NCBI GenBank assembly: GCA_002337145.1 | Contig: DDFK01000001.1 | Span: 62,001 to 126,000 of the forward strand | Length of the DNA: 64,000 nucleotides | Direction of reading: 5' to 3' | Origin: Chitinophagaceae bacterium UBA1930 | GTDB lineage: Bacteria > Bacteroidota > Bacteroidia > Chitinophagales > Chitinophagaceae | Shown: piece by piece, positions 54,357 through 63,950 of the stretch | How the letters are laid out: each line of letters starts with the position of its first letter | How positions within the stretch are numbered: the stretch's first letter is position 1 | The notes under the pieces: model-generated | Database searches by the model: none | Told to the model about the DNA's origin: nothing | The model's input: only the letters and a program-made list of their open reading frames with translations | Translations under genes and position numbers: made by a program

Positions 54357-57023
54357 TCAATATTGGTTTATCCACTGTGTCTTTGTGTGTTCACAACCAT
54401 AAGCATAATTGGAGCAGCCATAGAATCTGAAGGTATTCCCATTCTTAGCGGTACCAGACTTTCTAAGCACAACATCAGCAGTCAAGCACCTGGGACATTT
54501 CACGCTACTGTTACTTGTAATTTGATTCAACTCCAGTTCGGCAATGAACTTTGATTTAAAGGCATCATCAGCAATCAGGTAAACTACTTCCCTGGCACGG
54601 GTCAATGCCACATAGAACAGGCGGCGCTCCTCTCCGTTTTCGAACTGGTCGGCCTCACTCAATAACAGGTTAAGCACATGGTCATCCGACATCTCGGAAG
54701 GGAAACCGTACCTACCGGCATTGCAGTTGAGGACAATAACGATATCGGCCTCCAGACCTTTGGCCTTATGCACTGTCATGAAATTCGCTTTGACCTGTTT
54801 CCTAGTGCCAAGTGCAGTGGTGATACTATAGGAAATGGAACCGCTTTTTCCGTCAATATCCAGCATCCCGTCTTCATTTTTTAAACGGCCAATATCGAAC
54901 GCGTACCGTCCCAATATGATGATTTCTTTCTGCTCAATATCTTCATAACTGGATGCAAGGGTTTCAAAGATACTGGCCAATGAAAGGGTATCGTCTTGGC
55001 TTCCCGAAGCAGAATAGCGGATTTCATAATTGGTTTGCTTTGCCTCGCCTACAGGCTTCAGGTCTTTCATGGCCTGATTGGGGTTCTTTTGGATAAAATT
55101 GCTGGACAACGTTAGCAGGGGGTTATGGAAACGGTAGGTTGTCTCGATCTTTGACTTGACTGTACAGCCGAAATATTTTTCAAAATCCTTGAAGAGGGAT
55201 ATATCACTGCCACTGAATCGGTATATGGATTGCCAATCATCACCGACACAGAACAACTTGCAGGATGGATTTACCTGCTTGATGGCCTTGACCAACTGGT
55301 AACGTCCAACAGAAATATCTTGGAACTCATCTATGATCACATACTTGAATTGCTGCTTGAACTTACTGTCCAATATATAGCCCGAGGCTTTATTGATCAT
55401 ATCGTTAAAATCGATTTCGTTCCTTTCGCTCAGGTAACCTTCGTAACGTTCAAATATTGGTTTGACTATTTCAATAAAAAGTTGGTTCCGTTTCTTGAAG
55501 AAGTCTGAGGCTGTAGAACGGTTCTTGGCAATCATACCGTCAATGGAGTAGTTGTTGGATTTCAACAGGCTAATGAATGTACCAAAAAGTGAGACAAAGG
55601 TCTTCACCTCTTCATTGGCTGCATCATTGATGATGTTCCAAATTTCGGATGGGGATTTTGGTTTGAGCTGGATCCCGGCTGACAGAAGCTGCTGTGTAAG
55701 ATTGTCGAACAGCTTGCCTTCAATCATTTCATAGCTGAACGTTTCAAGTAAAGTTGTACCGTGGCTTTTATGCATTTGCCGTTTCCAGTCCATGTCCTCA
55801 CGGTATTTCTCGCTGGCAGGCCGCTCACCATCACTTTTGAACCATTTGGGCACTTCTCCATTTCGTGAAATTCCAAAATGCTCCAAATAGACCTTTGTAC
55901 CACCTTGGGTAATAGTGAAGTCCGGTTTGTATTGCCTGTATGTTTCTGTAGCGGTATCAAACTCGTAGGGGGATTCATATTCGTAGTTGATGCCATTGAA
56001 CAGTAGGAAGTTGGCAATCTTGCATTCCTCAATACTCTTGACAACCTCCATATTATAGGTAATACCTCCGCGCTTTTTACCCTCTATTATTTTGTACGTC
56101 CTAAAGTTCTTGTCTTTCAGGTACTGTATGTATTCGCCCTGGTCTGGGAATTCGAACTGTGTCTTCGGCGGCTTCAAGAAATGCGTAAAATAATCTGTTA
56201 CTTTCCTCAGATAGGTTTCGTTCCTTACCAGGTCCGTAAAGAACTTTGTTAGCAATTGCTTGAATTGGGTCTCGTCAAAAATACTTGGTTGCCGGCCTTC
56301 CGTTTGAACAACAACATCCTTTCCGAACTTGTGGAAGGTCTTTGCTTCCACCCCTTCAATATTGATCCGTTCAGCAAGGGTTGCTGCTGACTTATTCGTA
56401 AAGGAAATAAGCAGGATATCTTTGGGATCAACCTGGTACCTTTCAATGACATAGTTGACCTTGCCTACAATGGTTGTGGTCTTTCCCGAACCAGCACCAG
56501 CAATAACCAAATTGTTATCTTCATCGGTTATAACTGCAGTCCGTTGCTGCAGGTCAAGTTTTCTTCCTTCGATATTGTCAAAAAACAAATCAAATATTTT
56601 CAACTCTTCTTCTAGGAACTGAACATTGTACTCGTTGCGTAATCTACTTGCGTTGGGGAAACAGTTTACAAATTTGTCAATTGCATGCACATCACCATCT
56701 GGAAGTTGGATATCCCGAAAGGCTTTGCCATTGATATCAGCAAACAGCTTGGTATACAGGTTTGACCAATTCATCAATTGATAATTCGTGAAATAGCCAC
56801 TCTCCATATACAGTAGATGTGACAATTCCTGATTGGCAGTTTGTATGCTGATTAATTTATTCTTGAAAAAGTCAACCTGTTTAAGCCTTGCTTCTTCACG
56901 TTCTGCTGCAAGTGTTCTATCCCGCTCCTCCTGTTGTCTCTTTATGCTGAGCCACAACTGGTAGAACCAGTATAACGTTAAGGTTACCAAACCCAATAAG
57001 AGAATTTTCAGGGCCGTTTTCAT
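54357..57023 (-). CDS. UvrD/HelD-like superfamily 1 helicase
   Basis: An 888-residue helicase. An N-terminal hydrophobic segment (about 4-26) is followed by a charged coiled coil. Superfamily 1 motifs come next: Walker A AGAGSGKTTT (175-184), IIDEFQDISVGRYQ, VGDDWQSIYRFSGSD, and TVHKAKGLEADIVI. An insert contains PDFTITQGGTKVYLEHFGI, as in helicase IV relatives. Residues about 843-880 form a topoisomerase-type zinc finger (C843, C846, C870, C877). It unwinds DNA 3' to 5' using ATP. It stands alone on the minus strand between the two ATPase-HNH pairs. Confidence 0.9.
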   Translation of the reverse strand: MKTALKILLLGLVTLTLYWFYQLWLSIKRQQEERDRTLAAEREEARLKQVDFFKNKLISIQTANQELSHLLYMESGYFTNYQLMNWSNLYTKLFADINGKAFRDIQLPDGDVHAIDKFVNCFPNASRLRNEYNVQFLEEELKIFDLFFDNIEGRKLDLQQRTAVITDEDNNLVIAGAGSGKTTTIVGKVNYVIERYQVDPKDILLISFTNKSAATLAERINIEGVEAKTFHKFGKDVVVQTEGRQPSIFDETQFKQLLTKFFTDLVRNETYLRKVTDYFTHFLKPPKTQFEFPDQGEYIQYLKDKNFRTYKIIEGKKRGGITYNMEVVKSIEECKIANFLLFNGINYEYESPYEFDTATETYRQYKPDFTITQGGTKVYLEHFGISRNGEVPKWFKSDGERPASEKYREDMDWKRQMHKSHGTTLLETFSYEMIEGKLFDNLTQQLLSAGIQLKPKSPSEIWNIINDAANEEVKTFVSLFGTFISLLKSNNYSIDGMIAKNRSTASDFFKKRNQLFIEIVKPIFERYEGYLSERNEIDFNDMINKASGYILDSKFKQQFKYVIIDEFQDISVGRYQLVKAIKQVNPSCKLFCVGDDWQSIYRFSGSDISLFKDFEKYFGCTVKSKIETTYRFHNPLLTLSSNFIQKNPNQAMKDLKPVGEAKQTNYEIRYSASGSQDDTLSLASIFETLASSYEDIEQKEIIILGRYAFDIGRLKNEDGMLDIDGKSGSISYSITTALGTRKQVKANFMTVHKAKGLEADIVIVLNCNAGRYGFPSEMSDDHVLNLLLSEADQFENGEERRLFYVALTRAREVVYLIADDAFKSKFIAELELNQITSNSSVKCPRCLTADVVLRKSGTAKNGNTFRFYGCSNYAYGCEHTKTQWINQY

Positions 57024-57347
57024 GGGTTGTATTGTTTGTTATGCGGGTTGAAGAATCCAGAACCAAGTTATTAATTTATCATTCAACTATAAACAACAAA
57101 TTCCGAATTTTTCGGGCACTCCTCTCGTACTTTATATTTAATTGATCTCAACCTTGCGTAGTAACCGCAGAACATTCAAGTATTAATACGTAACACAAAG
57201 AAAGTCTACTAATTAATTTTCACATTTAAAATTACCTAAATCAATTGCAGCTTTAAACGATAGGGTATTTGAAAATACTTTCATTATATTGTATTTTGGT
57301 TTACTTTAAAGTTTGCGTCAAAATAATGAATATTAAAATTTTAAAAT

Positions 57348-57506
57348 ATGTTTATATTTTCGATCAAAATTTCACTATGCAATTATGCAATAGACAACAA
57401 AACAAAGAAAAGTACTTTTCTTAAAATTTCTAACGAGGACATAGGACAAATCAAAGTTGGCAATATTCATCAAATTAATCTCATTGAAAAGACTTTCATG
57501 AAATAA
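57348..57506 (+). CDS. Possible 52-residue small protein before the second ATPase
   Basis: An open frame from the ATG at 57348 encodes MFIFSIKISLCNYAIDNKTK and continues with KSTFLKISNEDIGQIKVGNI to a TAA 26 bases before the ATPase start. Codon use is like the neighbouring genes and the frame differs from that of the ATPase. It lies in an otherwise gene-free 509-base AT-rich region that must also hold the promoter. It could be a leader peptide or a third component of the module. Confidence 0.4.
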   Translation: MFIFSIKISLCNYAIDNKTKKSTFLKISNEDIGQIKVGNIHQINLIEKTFMK

Positions 57507-57532
57507 AATGCAATACGAAAACAACTATAGGT

Positions 57533-60157
57533 ATGACAGAAAAGTGGCACAATATATACAAGGAATTATCCGAAGACCTTCTTGAATTCTATAGATTAAA
57601 TACAAGTGAGTGTAGCAAAATATTATTTAGAAGATGTTTTGCAGACAAAGCTCTTTTAGAATACAATGAATGGATTTTCAATATAAGTACGAGACTGGCA
57701 AGTAATGGCATAGATCCTGTGCATGTTTTCTCTTCTTTTAATAGAAGTAAACAGCGACAACTTGATCGTGTCAAAATAATTAACCTTTGGTTCAAAATAC
57801 TTAAAAGCAAAAGAAAAGTTGATGATATTGACTTTACAGGATGCCCAACCCCTTTTTCGATTAAATTACTATCAGTTAGGGACTCAAAATCCCAGCAGGA
57901 AATTTGGCGTACCTTTTCAGATATAAAAAAAGAAGGCCAAAATGGAATAACTGAAATGGTCTTTTCCAACGTCAAACTATGGTATGGTATTGATGTTTCA
58001 TCTTTCACAATATTTCTGTTTTGGATAGACCCTAAAAACTTCCTTTCCCTGGATAAAAATTCAGAAAAGTTACTGTTAGAAGCGGGCATTATCAAGTCGT
58101 CACCAAGAACTTCCTATCAATATGTTGGCCTGCTACCTCAAACAAATACTACATTGTATCAGGATATTGCGAGGTTGGGATATCAATTAAGTTCAGGAAA
58201 AATTAGCAAAGATGAAGTAAAAAGCTTTGTCCAAAAAATCAGGTACATATACAATAAATTCAATTCGAAATTACATACAGGAGGCGATTTTACTTTCAAA
58301 ATCGTTGCAATAAAACCGCTTGCTCGTAGTTATAAAAAACATACTAAGGTTCTAAGTATAGGAACCCTTTATTCATTCTATAATGAGTATAAGTTTCAAA
58401 AAGATGGAACCATCAATGTAAATAGAGATCTAGGAATGGATTTATATAACGCAAACGGCTTAGCCATAAGCGTCTCTGCAATTGTAGGCAAAAATGGTTC
58501 TGGCAAAAGTACGATAAGCGAACTCCTATATCTTGCAATAAACAATTTGGCGGCTCAATTAAGCAAGCAAAATATTTTGGAATTGACTCATGAACCTGGG
58601 GTAAACCTTGAAATCTATTTCACAACTGGAACTTTTTGTCGGCTTAGACTTATAGGCAAGAAAATTTCGATTACAGAATATGAATTGAAGAATAATATCT
58701 TACATCCGACCAACAACAGAAATATTAATCATTTAGAATTCAGTGAATTATTCTATACAATTGCGATAAATTATTCTCACTATGGATTAAATTCATTGGA
58801 GTTAGGAGATTGGATAAGCAAGTTGTTTCACAAAAATGATGGATATCAAACGCCTTTAGTAATTAACCCATTTAGGCATGAAGGAAACTTTAATATTAAC
58901 GTCGAAAACGAACTTGTAAAAAGTAGATTATTGGCAAACATTGTTCAACCAATAGACGACAAGGACCCCAATAATTTAAGGGTGATAACGGACAATAAAA
59001 GAAGTGTAACCAAAGTCATTTTTTTTGAACATTCTAGAAAAATAGAAAAGTTAAAAAGGCACTACAATAAGAACCATGACAAAATATTCGAAACATTCCT
59101 GAAATATTTTAATTTAGATAGCAAGGGAGTACCAACAAGGCATCTTGAGTTTTCAAAACTCTACATAGGACTAAAAATTCAAAAAATATGCAAAAGCTAT
59201 CCTCCTTATTATCAGTTTCTAAACCAAAGGAAAACCTATGTTGATTTACGAAAACTAGATAATATTTTTTCTAAAATTAATTCTGACTCAAGTCACATAG
59301 TTTATAAGGTAAAGCAGATTATTAATTTTTTTCGATACAAAACATACCGCTGGTATCCCTTAAACAAGAATGTTGACATTAAAAAAATATCTAAACTAAT
59401 CGAAGGAATTAAATCTAAAGAATCAAGGACAAAACAGATTAGATCCATTGAATTATTGCCACCTTCTTTTTATGATTTCGAGCTTATTTTAAATGACAAT
59501 AGTAATTTTCAAAAATTAAGCTCTGGAGAAAAGCAAAGAATACACACTGTTAGTTCCATCATATATCATTTGTATAACCTCGACTCAGTGTCAGAGGATA
59601 GCAGTCTAGCTACATACCAATTCGTCAATATTACTTTTGATGAAGTTGAATTGTATTTCCACCCTGAAATGCAGAGGAAATTTATAGACTATTTTCTCGA
59701 GTATTTAAAGAGGGTTCCTCTTGACAATATCATTGCTTTAAACGTTTGCTTTATTACACATTCACCATTTATCCTTTCCGATATCCCAAGCCAGAACATT
59801 TTGTTTCTTAACGAAGATGGAAAGCCGAATGTAGAATTAAATGAAAGCACGACTCTCGGGGGAAATATTCATGACCTTTTAAGTAATAATTTTTTCCTGA
59901 ATAACGGGTATATGGGTGATTATGCCAACAAACTAATTTCTTCATTGATTGCCTTTCTTACCAAAAAAGAGAGCGAACAAATTGAAGTTCAGGCACCTAT
60001 TGATTGGTCTAAAGAAATTTCAGAGAAATTTATTAGAAGTATCGGAGAACCATTGATTAGGCACAGCCTTGAGGACATGTTTCTAATTAAGTACAAAGCT
60101 CCTGATATTGATAAAGAAATTGAACGTCTTCAAAGATTAAAAGCTAGAGCAAAATGA
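57533..60157 (+). CDS. Large AAA ATPase with extra N-terminal domain
   Basis: An 874-residue ATPase. A helical N-terminal part (1-300) includes WYGIDVSSFTIFLFWIDPKN. The SMC-like ATPase core then has Walker A GKNGSGKST (319-327), signature LSSGEK (about 661), Walker B ITFDEVELYFHP (about 698-709) and H-loop THSPF (about 742). Its stop overlaps the start of an HNH gene by 4 bases (ATGA). This is the second ATPase-HNH pair in the island, and the ATPase is longer than that of the first. It is AT-richer than the first pair, suggesting a separate origin. Confidence 0.85.
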   Translation: MTEKWHNIYKELSEDLLEFYRLNTSECSKILFRRCFADKALLEYNEWIFNISTRLASNGIDPVHVFSSFNRSKQRQLDRVKIINLWFKILKSKRKVDDIDFTGCPTPFSIKLLSVRDSKSQQEIWRTFSDIKKEGQNGITEMVFSNVKLWYGIDVSSFTIFLFWIDPKNFLSLDKNSEKLLLEAGIIKSSPRTSYQYVGLLPQTNTTLYQDIARLGYQLSSGKISKDEVKSFVQKIRYIYNKFNSKLHTGGDFTFKIVAIKPLARSYKKHTKVLSIGTLYSFYNEYKFQKDGTINVNRDLGMDLYNANGLAISVSAIVGKNGSGKSTISELLYLAINNLAAQLSKQNILELTHEPGVNLEIYFTTGTFCRLRLIGKKISITEYELKNNILHPTNNRNINHLEFSELFYTIAINYSHYGLNSLELGDWISKLFHKNDGYQTPLVINPFRHEGNFNINVENELVKSRLLANIVQPIDDKDPNNLRVITDNKRSVTKVIFFEHSRKIEKLKRHYNKNHDKIFETFLKYFNLDSKGVPTRHLEFSKLYIGLKIQKICKSYPPYYQFLNQRKTYVDLRKLDNIFSKINSDSSHIVYKVKQIINFFRYKTYRWYPLNKNVDIKKISKLIEGIKSKESRTKQIRSIELLPPSFYDFELILNDNSNFQKLSSGEKQRIHTVSSIIYHLYNLDSVSEDSSLATYQFVNITFDEVELYFHPEMQRKFIDYFLEYLKRVPLDNIIALNVCFITHSPFILSDIPSQNILFLNEDGKPNVELNESTTLGGNIHDLLSNNFFLNNGYMGDYANKLISSLIAFLTKKESEQIEVQAPIDWSKEISEKFIRSIGEPLIRHSLEDMFLIKYKAPDIDKEIERLQRLKARAK

Positions 60158-61116
60158 TAGCAATTCCCTTTTCAATAGTGCAAGGCTCTTTTTCCATGTT
60201 CGGGACTGAGATACAGCAGCAAAAAAACGATATAAAAACAAACCTTTTGAAAATCGCTAACGACAAGAGATTGACTGTTAGAAAAAGAAGATATGCGAAA
60301 GAGTTACACCTTATTTCTAACAATATCATTACTGCAAGGCCTTCAACAATTACTACTTATAAAAAGAAGTTTGACAGAATTATTAGTCCTACAACAATGA
60401 AAGGAAAAGCATATAAGAGTTTTCGGGATAGGCTGCTAAAGGCTCTTGGATATAATGATAGAAGATCTGACTTTTACCCCAAGTACTTTCAGCAAGTTGG
60501 AATTAAAGCTTGCGTTTACTGCAATTCAATGTTGACAGTTTCAGTAGAGAAAACAGTTGGCAAAAACAACAAAAAAAAGATTATAGCTAAATTTCAAGTA
60601 GATCATCATCTTCCTAAATCTCAGTATCCTTGTTTTAGCATTTCACTCTACAATCTTTATCCAACTTGTGCAAGTTGTAATAATGTGAAAAGCTCAAACA
60701 ACATAAGTTTCACTTTGTATAAAGATGGAAAAAAAATCAACAGTTCAGACTTTTACTTCAATCTAGATATGCCTTCCGTAGCAGACTATCTTCTGAAGCG
60801 GAAAAGCGAATTAATAATATATAATTTTGAGGAGCCATCACCAAGGTCAAAAAGCATTAAAACCTTTAATGAAGTTTTTGCAGTCCAGGGAATTTATGAT
60901 ACACAAAAAAATATCGCAGAGGAGTTAATTCTAAAAGCAGAAATTTACACGAAAGCATACAAATCCACACTGATGAGTAAGTACCCTCAAATATTGAATT
61001 CTGCAAGTATCACTAATAGGTTAATAATGGGAAACTATACCTCGGAAAAAGACTTGCATAAACGGCCACTGGCAAAATTCATGATTGATATAGCAGAACA
61101 GGTGGGATTAATCTGA
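60154..61116 (+). CDS. HNH endonuclease (PtuB-like), second copy
   Basis: A 320-residue protein with an HNH core: CVYC (C120, C123), FQVDHHLPKSQYP (D150, H151, H152), YNLYPTCASCNN (N167, C172, C175). HHLPK and the NL-P-C-CN run are the pattern of PtuB-type nucleases. The N-terminus (1-100) is basic and helical. The start codon overlaps the ATPase stop, so the two are made in fixed proportion. It would be the cutting subunit of this module. Confidence 0.85.
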   Translation: MIAIPFSIVQGSFSMFGTEIQQQKNDIKTNLLKIANDKRLTVRKRRYAKELHLISNNIITARPSTITTYKKKFDRIISPTTMKGKAYKSFRDRLLKALGYNDRRSDFYPKYFQQVGIKACVYCNSMLTVSVEKTVGKNNKKKIIAKFQVDHHLPKSQYPCFSISLYNLYPTCASCNNVKSSNNISFTLYKDGKKINSSDFYFNLDMPSVADYLLKRKSELIIYNFEEPSPRSKSIKTFNEVFAVQGIYDTQKNIAEELILKAEIYTKAYKSTLMSKYPQILNSASITNRLIMGNYTSEKDLHKRPLAKFMIDIAEQVGLI

Positions 61117-61353
61117 ACTTATAAATTTAGCATTAAGGAAATATTTAGAAAAAACAGTTACAACCACTACTTACAAATACAGTATTAAGTAAATTGGAGT
61201 AGGTATGCATCCTATACATTTTACCTTTTAGAAATCGGATCATTTCCCTCGCCTTCCTCCTTGTCCATTGCAACCATTCCTGCATTGCAGCTGGTCCAGT
61301 CAGTTGATGTTATTAGGTTTTTCCATATACATAAAAAATATTCGGTATAATAA

Positions 61354-61545
61354 TCATTTGATAATTGGGCCGATCTGTTCGGTGCAGTCTCGGTTCCGTA
61401 ACCTTACCACTTGATCAAATTCTATCTGTGCGAGTTTATATAGCAGTTCTGCTACGCCCCTCACTTCTTCGTCTGTGAGCACCCTGCCATGCAGTTCCTC
61501 CAGGACTGTCTTGGTTTGGCCAAGGATATGTTTCGGTATGTCCAT
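61354..61545 (-). CDS. Small hypothetical protein
   Basis: A 63-residue, mostly helical soluble protein (MDIPKHILGQTKTVLEELHG, ELLYKLAQIEFDQVVRL). No family recognised. Its ATG follows directly after the stop of the 273-residue gene, so translation is likely coupled. Past its stop the minus strand carries an open, protein-like stretch in another frame (to 61221), which might be the true C-terminus after a frameshift. Confidence 0.6.
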   Translation of the reverse strand: MDIPKHILGQTKTVLEELHGRVLTDEEVRGVAELLYKLAQIEFDQVVRLRNRDCTEQIGPIIK

Positions 61546-62367
61546 TCAGCTTATTTTTTTGTTTAAGGGGTCATGCTCCTCTGCTTTTGACTTCGCCCAC
61601 ACAAGCCAGTTGGTAAATGCTTCTGTTACTTTGTTTTCTTGGTTTGCTTTTGCTTCAACTGCCTGCAGGTAATCTTTCAGGTCCCTGGCCTGCCTCCACC
61701 TTTCACCTTCCTGTAGCAGTGCCTGGAAGTCTGCCTCCTCTTCTTTTTTTTGCTGGATGATGGCCTGTGCCTTTGCTGCTTCCACCCGCTCTGCTGTATG
61801 GCGGCGTTCGCGCTCCGCCCGTTCGGCTGCTTCCAGTTGCCCCGTGAGTTCCAGCCACGCAAGTATCTTCGGCAACTGTTCCTCAACGCTTTGTTTCCCA
61901 TCGATCCACTCCTTCTCGCGGAAGTACCCGGCCTTGAAATAGAGCAGGCCCGTCGGCTCCTTCTCGGTATAGCTACGGTCAGGCTTTTGCACACGCTTCG
62001 AGCGTTCACGGAACTTGATCAGTATCTCCTCCTGCCCGTAGGCTGCATAGCTTTCGTCATTGCGGTTCGTGATGCTGTGGCCACGTGCCTTCCATGCCTT
62101 CACGAACGTATCTAGGAAACGTAGTGCCCTAAGTGCATTTGCAGGGCTGACGGCCACATCAAGCTGGCCGCGTTTGCTGCCCACCAGCCCTTCATGGATA
62201 TACTTTTCATTCTCGGCCAGCCCTTGCTTTGCTTCAACAATGAGCGGGTCGGGGGAACTCAATCGCTCAGGGGCTTTCAGGTTCACCCTCGGGTCATTTT
62301 CGATTTCCTGTTGCAGCGCAGCAAGCCTTTGCAGGAATTCAGTTCTTTCCGGTGGTTGTATCCACAT
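61546..62367 (-). CDS. Coiled-coil hypothetical protein
   Basis: A 273-residue soluble protein. The second half (about 175-250) is rich in E, A, Q, R and K and should form a long coiled coil (LEAAERAERERRHTAERVEA). The first half contains LVGSKRGQLDVAVSPANALR and a G-Y-F-R-E-K-E-W turn. No known family; seems to belong to the mobile-element backbone near ssb. It precedes the 63-residue gene with no gap. Confidence 0.6.
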   Translation of the reverse strand: MWIQPPERTEFLQRLAALQQEIENDPRVNLKAPERLSSPDPLIVEAKQGLAENEKYIHEGLVGSKRGQLDVAVSPANALRALRFLDTFVKAWKARGHSITNRNDESYAAYGQEEILIKFRERSKRVQKPDRSYTEKEPTGLLYFKAGYFREKEWIDGKQSVEEQLPKILAWLELTGQLEAAERAERERRHTAERVEAAKAQAIIQQKKEEEADFQALLQEGERWRQARDLKDYLQAVEAKANQENKVTEAFTNWLVWAKSKAEEHDPLNKKIS

Positions 62368-62476
62368 ACGTTCTTATGTTTTGATTTGTTCGATATCTAT
62401 CAGTCTTTTGTTTTGACAAGAAACGACTGAGTATGGAATCGGTCGCAATTAGTGGAAAACAACGTTATGGATTGTG

Positions 62477-62842
62477 TCATTGAAATGCTTTCACCACTTT
62501 CACCGTTCCATCATCCTCTTTCCTGTAACCATAATCAAAAACATAGTAGTAATCATAGCCTTTCATTTTTGATTTCTTGATATGTGTCAGGTAGTCATCG
62601 TCAAACCCTTGTGCAATAAGTTTATGCATATCTATGGACATTGAATTCTTCTCACCCAGCACATCCTTTAATACCTGTTGGTTTCTCTTGAGTATCTTGA
62701 TAATGCGTTCTTGGGCTTTTTCTGAATTCGTTTTGTTTTTCCGGTGGTGCTTGTTCTTGCATTTAAGGCTACAGTATTTCTGGTCATCCCTACCTACTAG
62801 TTTCTTATTGCATTGCAAGCAATTTTCGAATTCTCTGTCCAT
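62477..62842 (-). CDS. Zinc-ribbon hypothetical protein
   Basis: A 121-residue protein with an N-terminal CLQC...CSLKC ribbon (C8, C11, C23, C27) and a following KHHRKNKT that resembles DUF2116-type zinc fingers. A helical middle and a YYYVFDYGYRKEDDGTVKVV tail follow. It is common near replication and ssb genes of Bacteroidota elements, but with no proven function. It is divergent from ssb, 154 bases away. Confidence 0.7.
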   Translation of the reverse strand: MDREFENCLQCNKKLVGRDDQKYCSLKCKNKHHRKNKTNSEKAQERIIKILKRNQQVLKDVLGEKNSMSIDMHKLIAQGFDDDYLTHIKKSKMKGYDYYYVFDYGYRKEDDGTVKVVKAFQ

Positions 62843-62996
62843 AAATAATACATTTCATTCAATCCTTTATAGCAAACAACAAGCCGATTTTAATCGGTTA
62901 TAATCGATAGCTATCCGATATACCCAATTAAGATACCAATTAGTTTTTTTAGGCTGTTGACCTTTGTGCTGTCAATAAATTCTATCAATAAAACAG

Positions 62997-63332
62997 ATGG
63001 TTATGAAAACGATTAACAAGGTCGAACTGATTGGTTACCTCGGGCTGGACCCAATAGTAACCACTACCGATAAAGGTGTAAAGAAAGCAGTATTGCGTGT
63101 GGCAACGCATTACTACACGAAAGGGACAGGCGATGAAAAAACGCCGCATACAGTATGGCATGATGTGGTCGCATGGGAGAAGAAAGCGGAGGCGGTGGAG
63201 AACAATTATATCAAGGGCAGCCATATACGCATAGAGGGTAAACTGGTCTATCGCACCTATGAAGACAAAGCAGGGCATACACGTTATGTCACCGAAGTGA
63301 AAGCCGAAACCTTGATGAACCTTGACCGTTAA
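62997..63332 (+). CDS. ssb: Single-stranded DNA-binding protein
   Basis: A 111-residue OB-fold protein: INKVELIGYLGLDPIV, HTVWHDVVAWEKKAEAVENN and IRIEGKLVYRTYEDKAGHTR are typical SSB strands. The length is that of a short mobile-element SSB lacking a long acidic C-terminal tail. It coats single-stranded DNA during conjugal replication. A second ATG at 63003 could also be used. It is 23 bases before a TnsA-like gene and probably cotranscribed with it. Confidence 0.92.
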   Translation: MVMKTINKVELIGYLGLDPIVTTTDKGVKKAVLRVATHYYTKGTGDEKTPHTVWHDVVAWEKKAEAVENNYIKGSHIRIEGKLVYRTYEDKAGHTRYVTEVKAETLMNLDR

Positions 63333-63355
63333 TTGTCCACTCAAAAAAACAGGCT

Positions 63356-63919
63356 ATGAAGACAAAATTCAGGTATGGCAAATCCACAAAAATCACAGGC
63401 TGGGGCTGCCAGTTCGATTCGTTGACCGAATTGAAATACGCAATTTCCATAATGGATGAATACGAGTTCCTGCGGGAGCGTGTTGTCATCTGTTATGACC
63501 CTGCTACCAGGATGCCAACCAACCACTTGAAAAGCAATTACAGGTACTACATACCCGATTTCCTCATACGTCACAGGCAGACAAGGGAAGCATTTCTTGT
63601 GGAGATCAAGCCCCGTGCATTTGAGGGCCAGCCGCAGTTGGCATTGCGGAAGGAAATTGCAGGGAACTACATACGCTGTAAAAAGTATGACTGGAAATAC
63701 AAGGTCGTATTTGATGATGCGATTGTCTTGAGCACAGAGCAACTCGAAGACTTCCAGGACTGTTGCAAACTCAAAACGAAAGCCGATCTGGGTAACTGGT
63801 TCGAGCAGTACAGCAGGAAACAGGACCGTTCCATGCCATCACTGTTCAACGGTACATCGGATAACAGGAAGGTGCAGTTCGTCATGTTCGGAACGGTCCA
63901 GCAGGTTTTTAATTTCTGA
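63356..63919 (+). CDS. TnsA-like endonuclease
   Basis: A 187-residue protein whose first 100 residues match a TnsA N-terminal nuclease: FDSLTELKYA (E25), YIPDFLIRHRQ (D68) and FLVEIKPR (E83, K85). TnsA cuts the 5' ends of Tn7-type elements together with TnsB. No TnsB or TnsC is in the window, so it may act as a stand-alone nuclease of a conjugative element. The C-terminal half is not recognised. Confidence 0.75.
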   Translation: MKTKFRYGKSTKITGWGCQFDSLTELKYAISIMDEYEFLRERVVICYDPATRMPTNHLKSNYRYYIPDFLIRHRQTREAFLVEIKPRAFEGQPQLALRKEIAGNYIRCKKYDWKYKVVFDDAIVLSTEQLEDFQDCCKLKTKADLGNWFEQYSRKQDRSMPSLFNGTSDNRKVQFVMFGTVQQVFNF

Positions 63920-63950
63920 GCCTCATCCTTTCCATTCCAAAAGAAGCAAT

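Noticed and set aside
57024..57347. Possible retron or structured RNA before the second ATPase
   Set aside because: No reverse transcriptase in the window and no long inverted repeats; AT-rich promoter DNA is the simpler reading.
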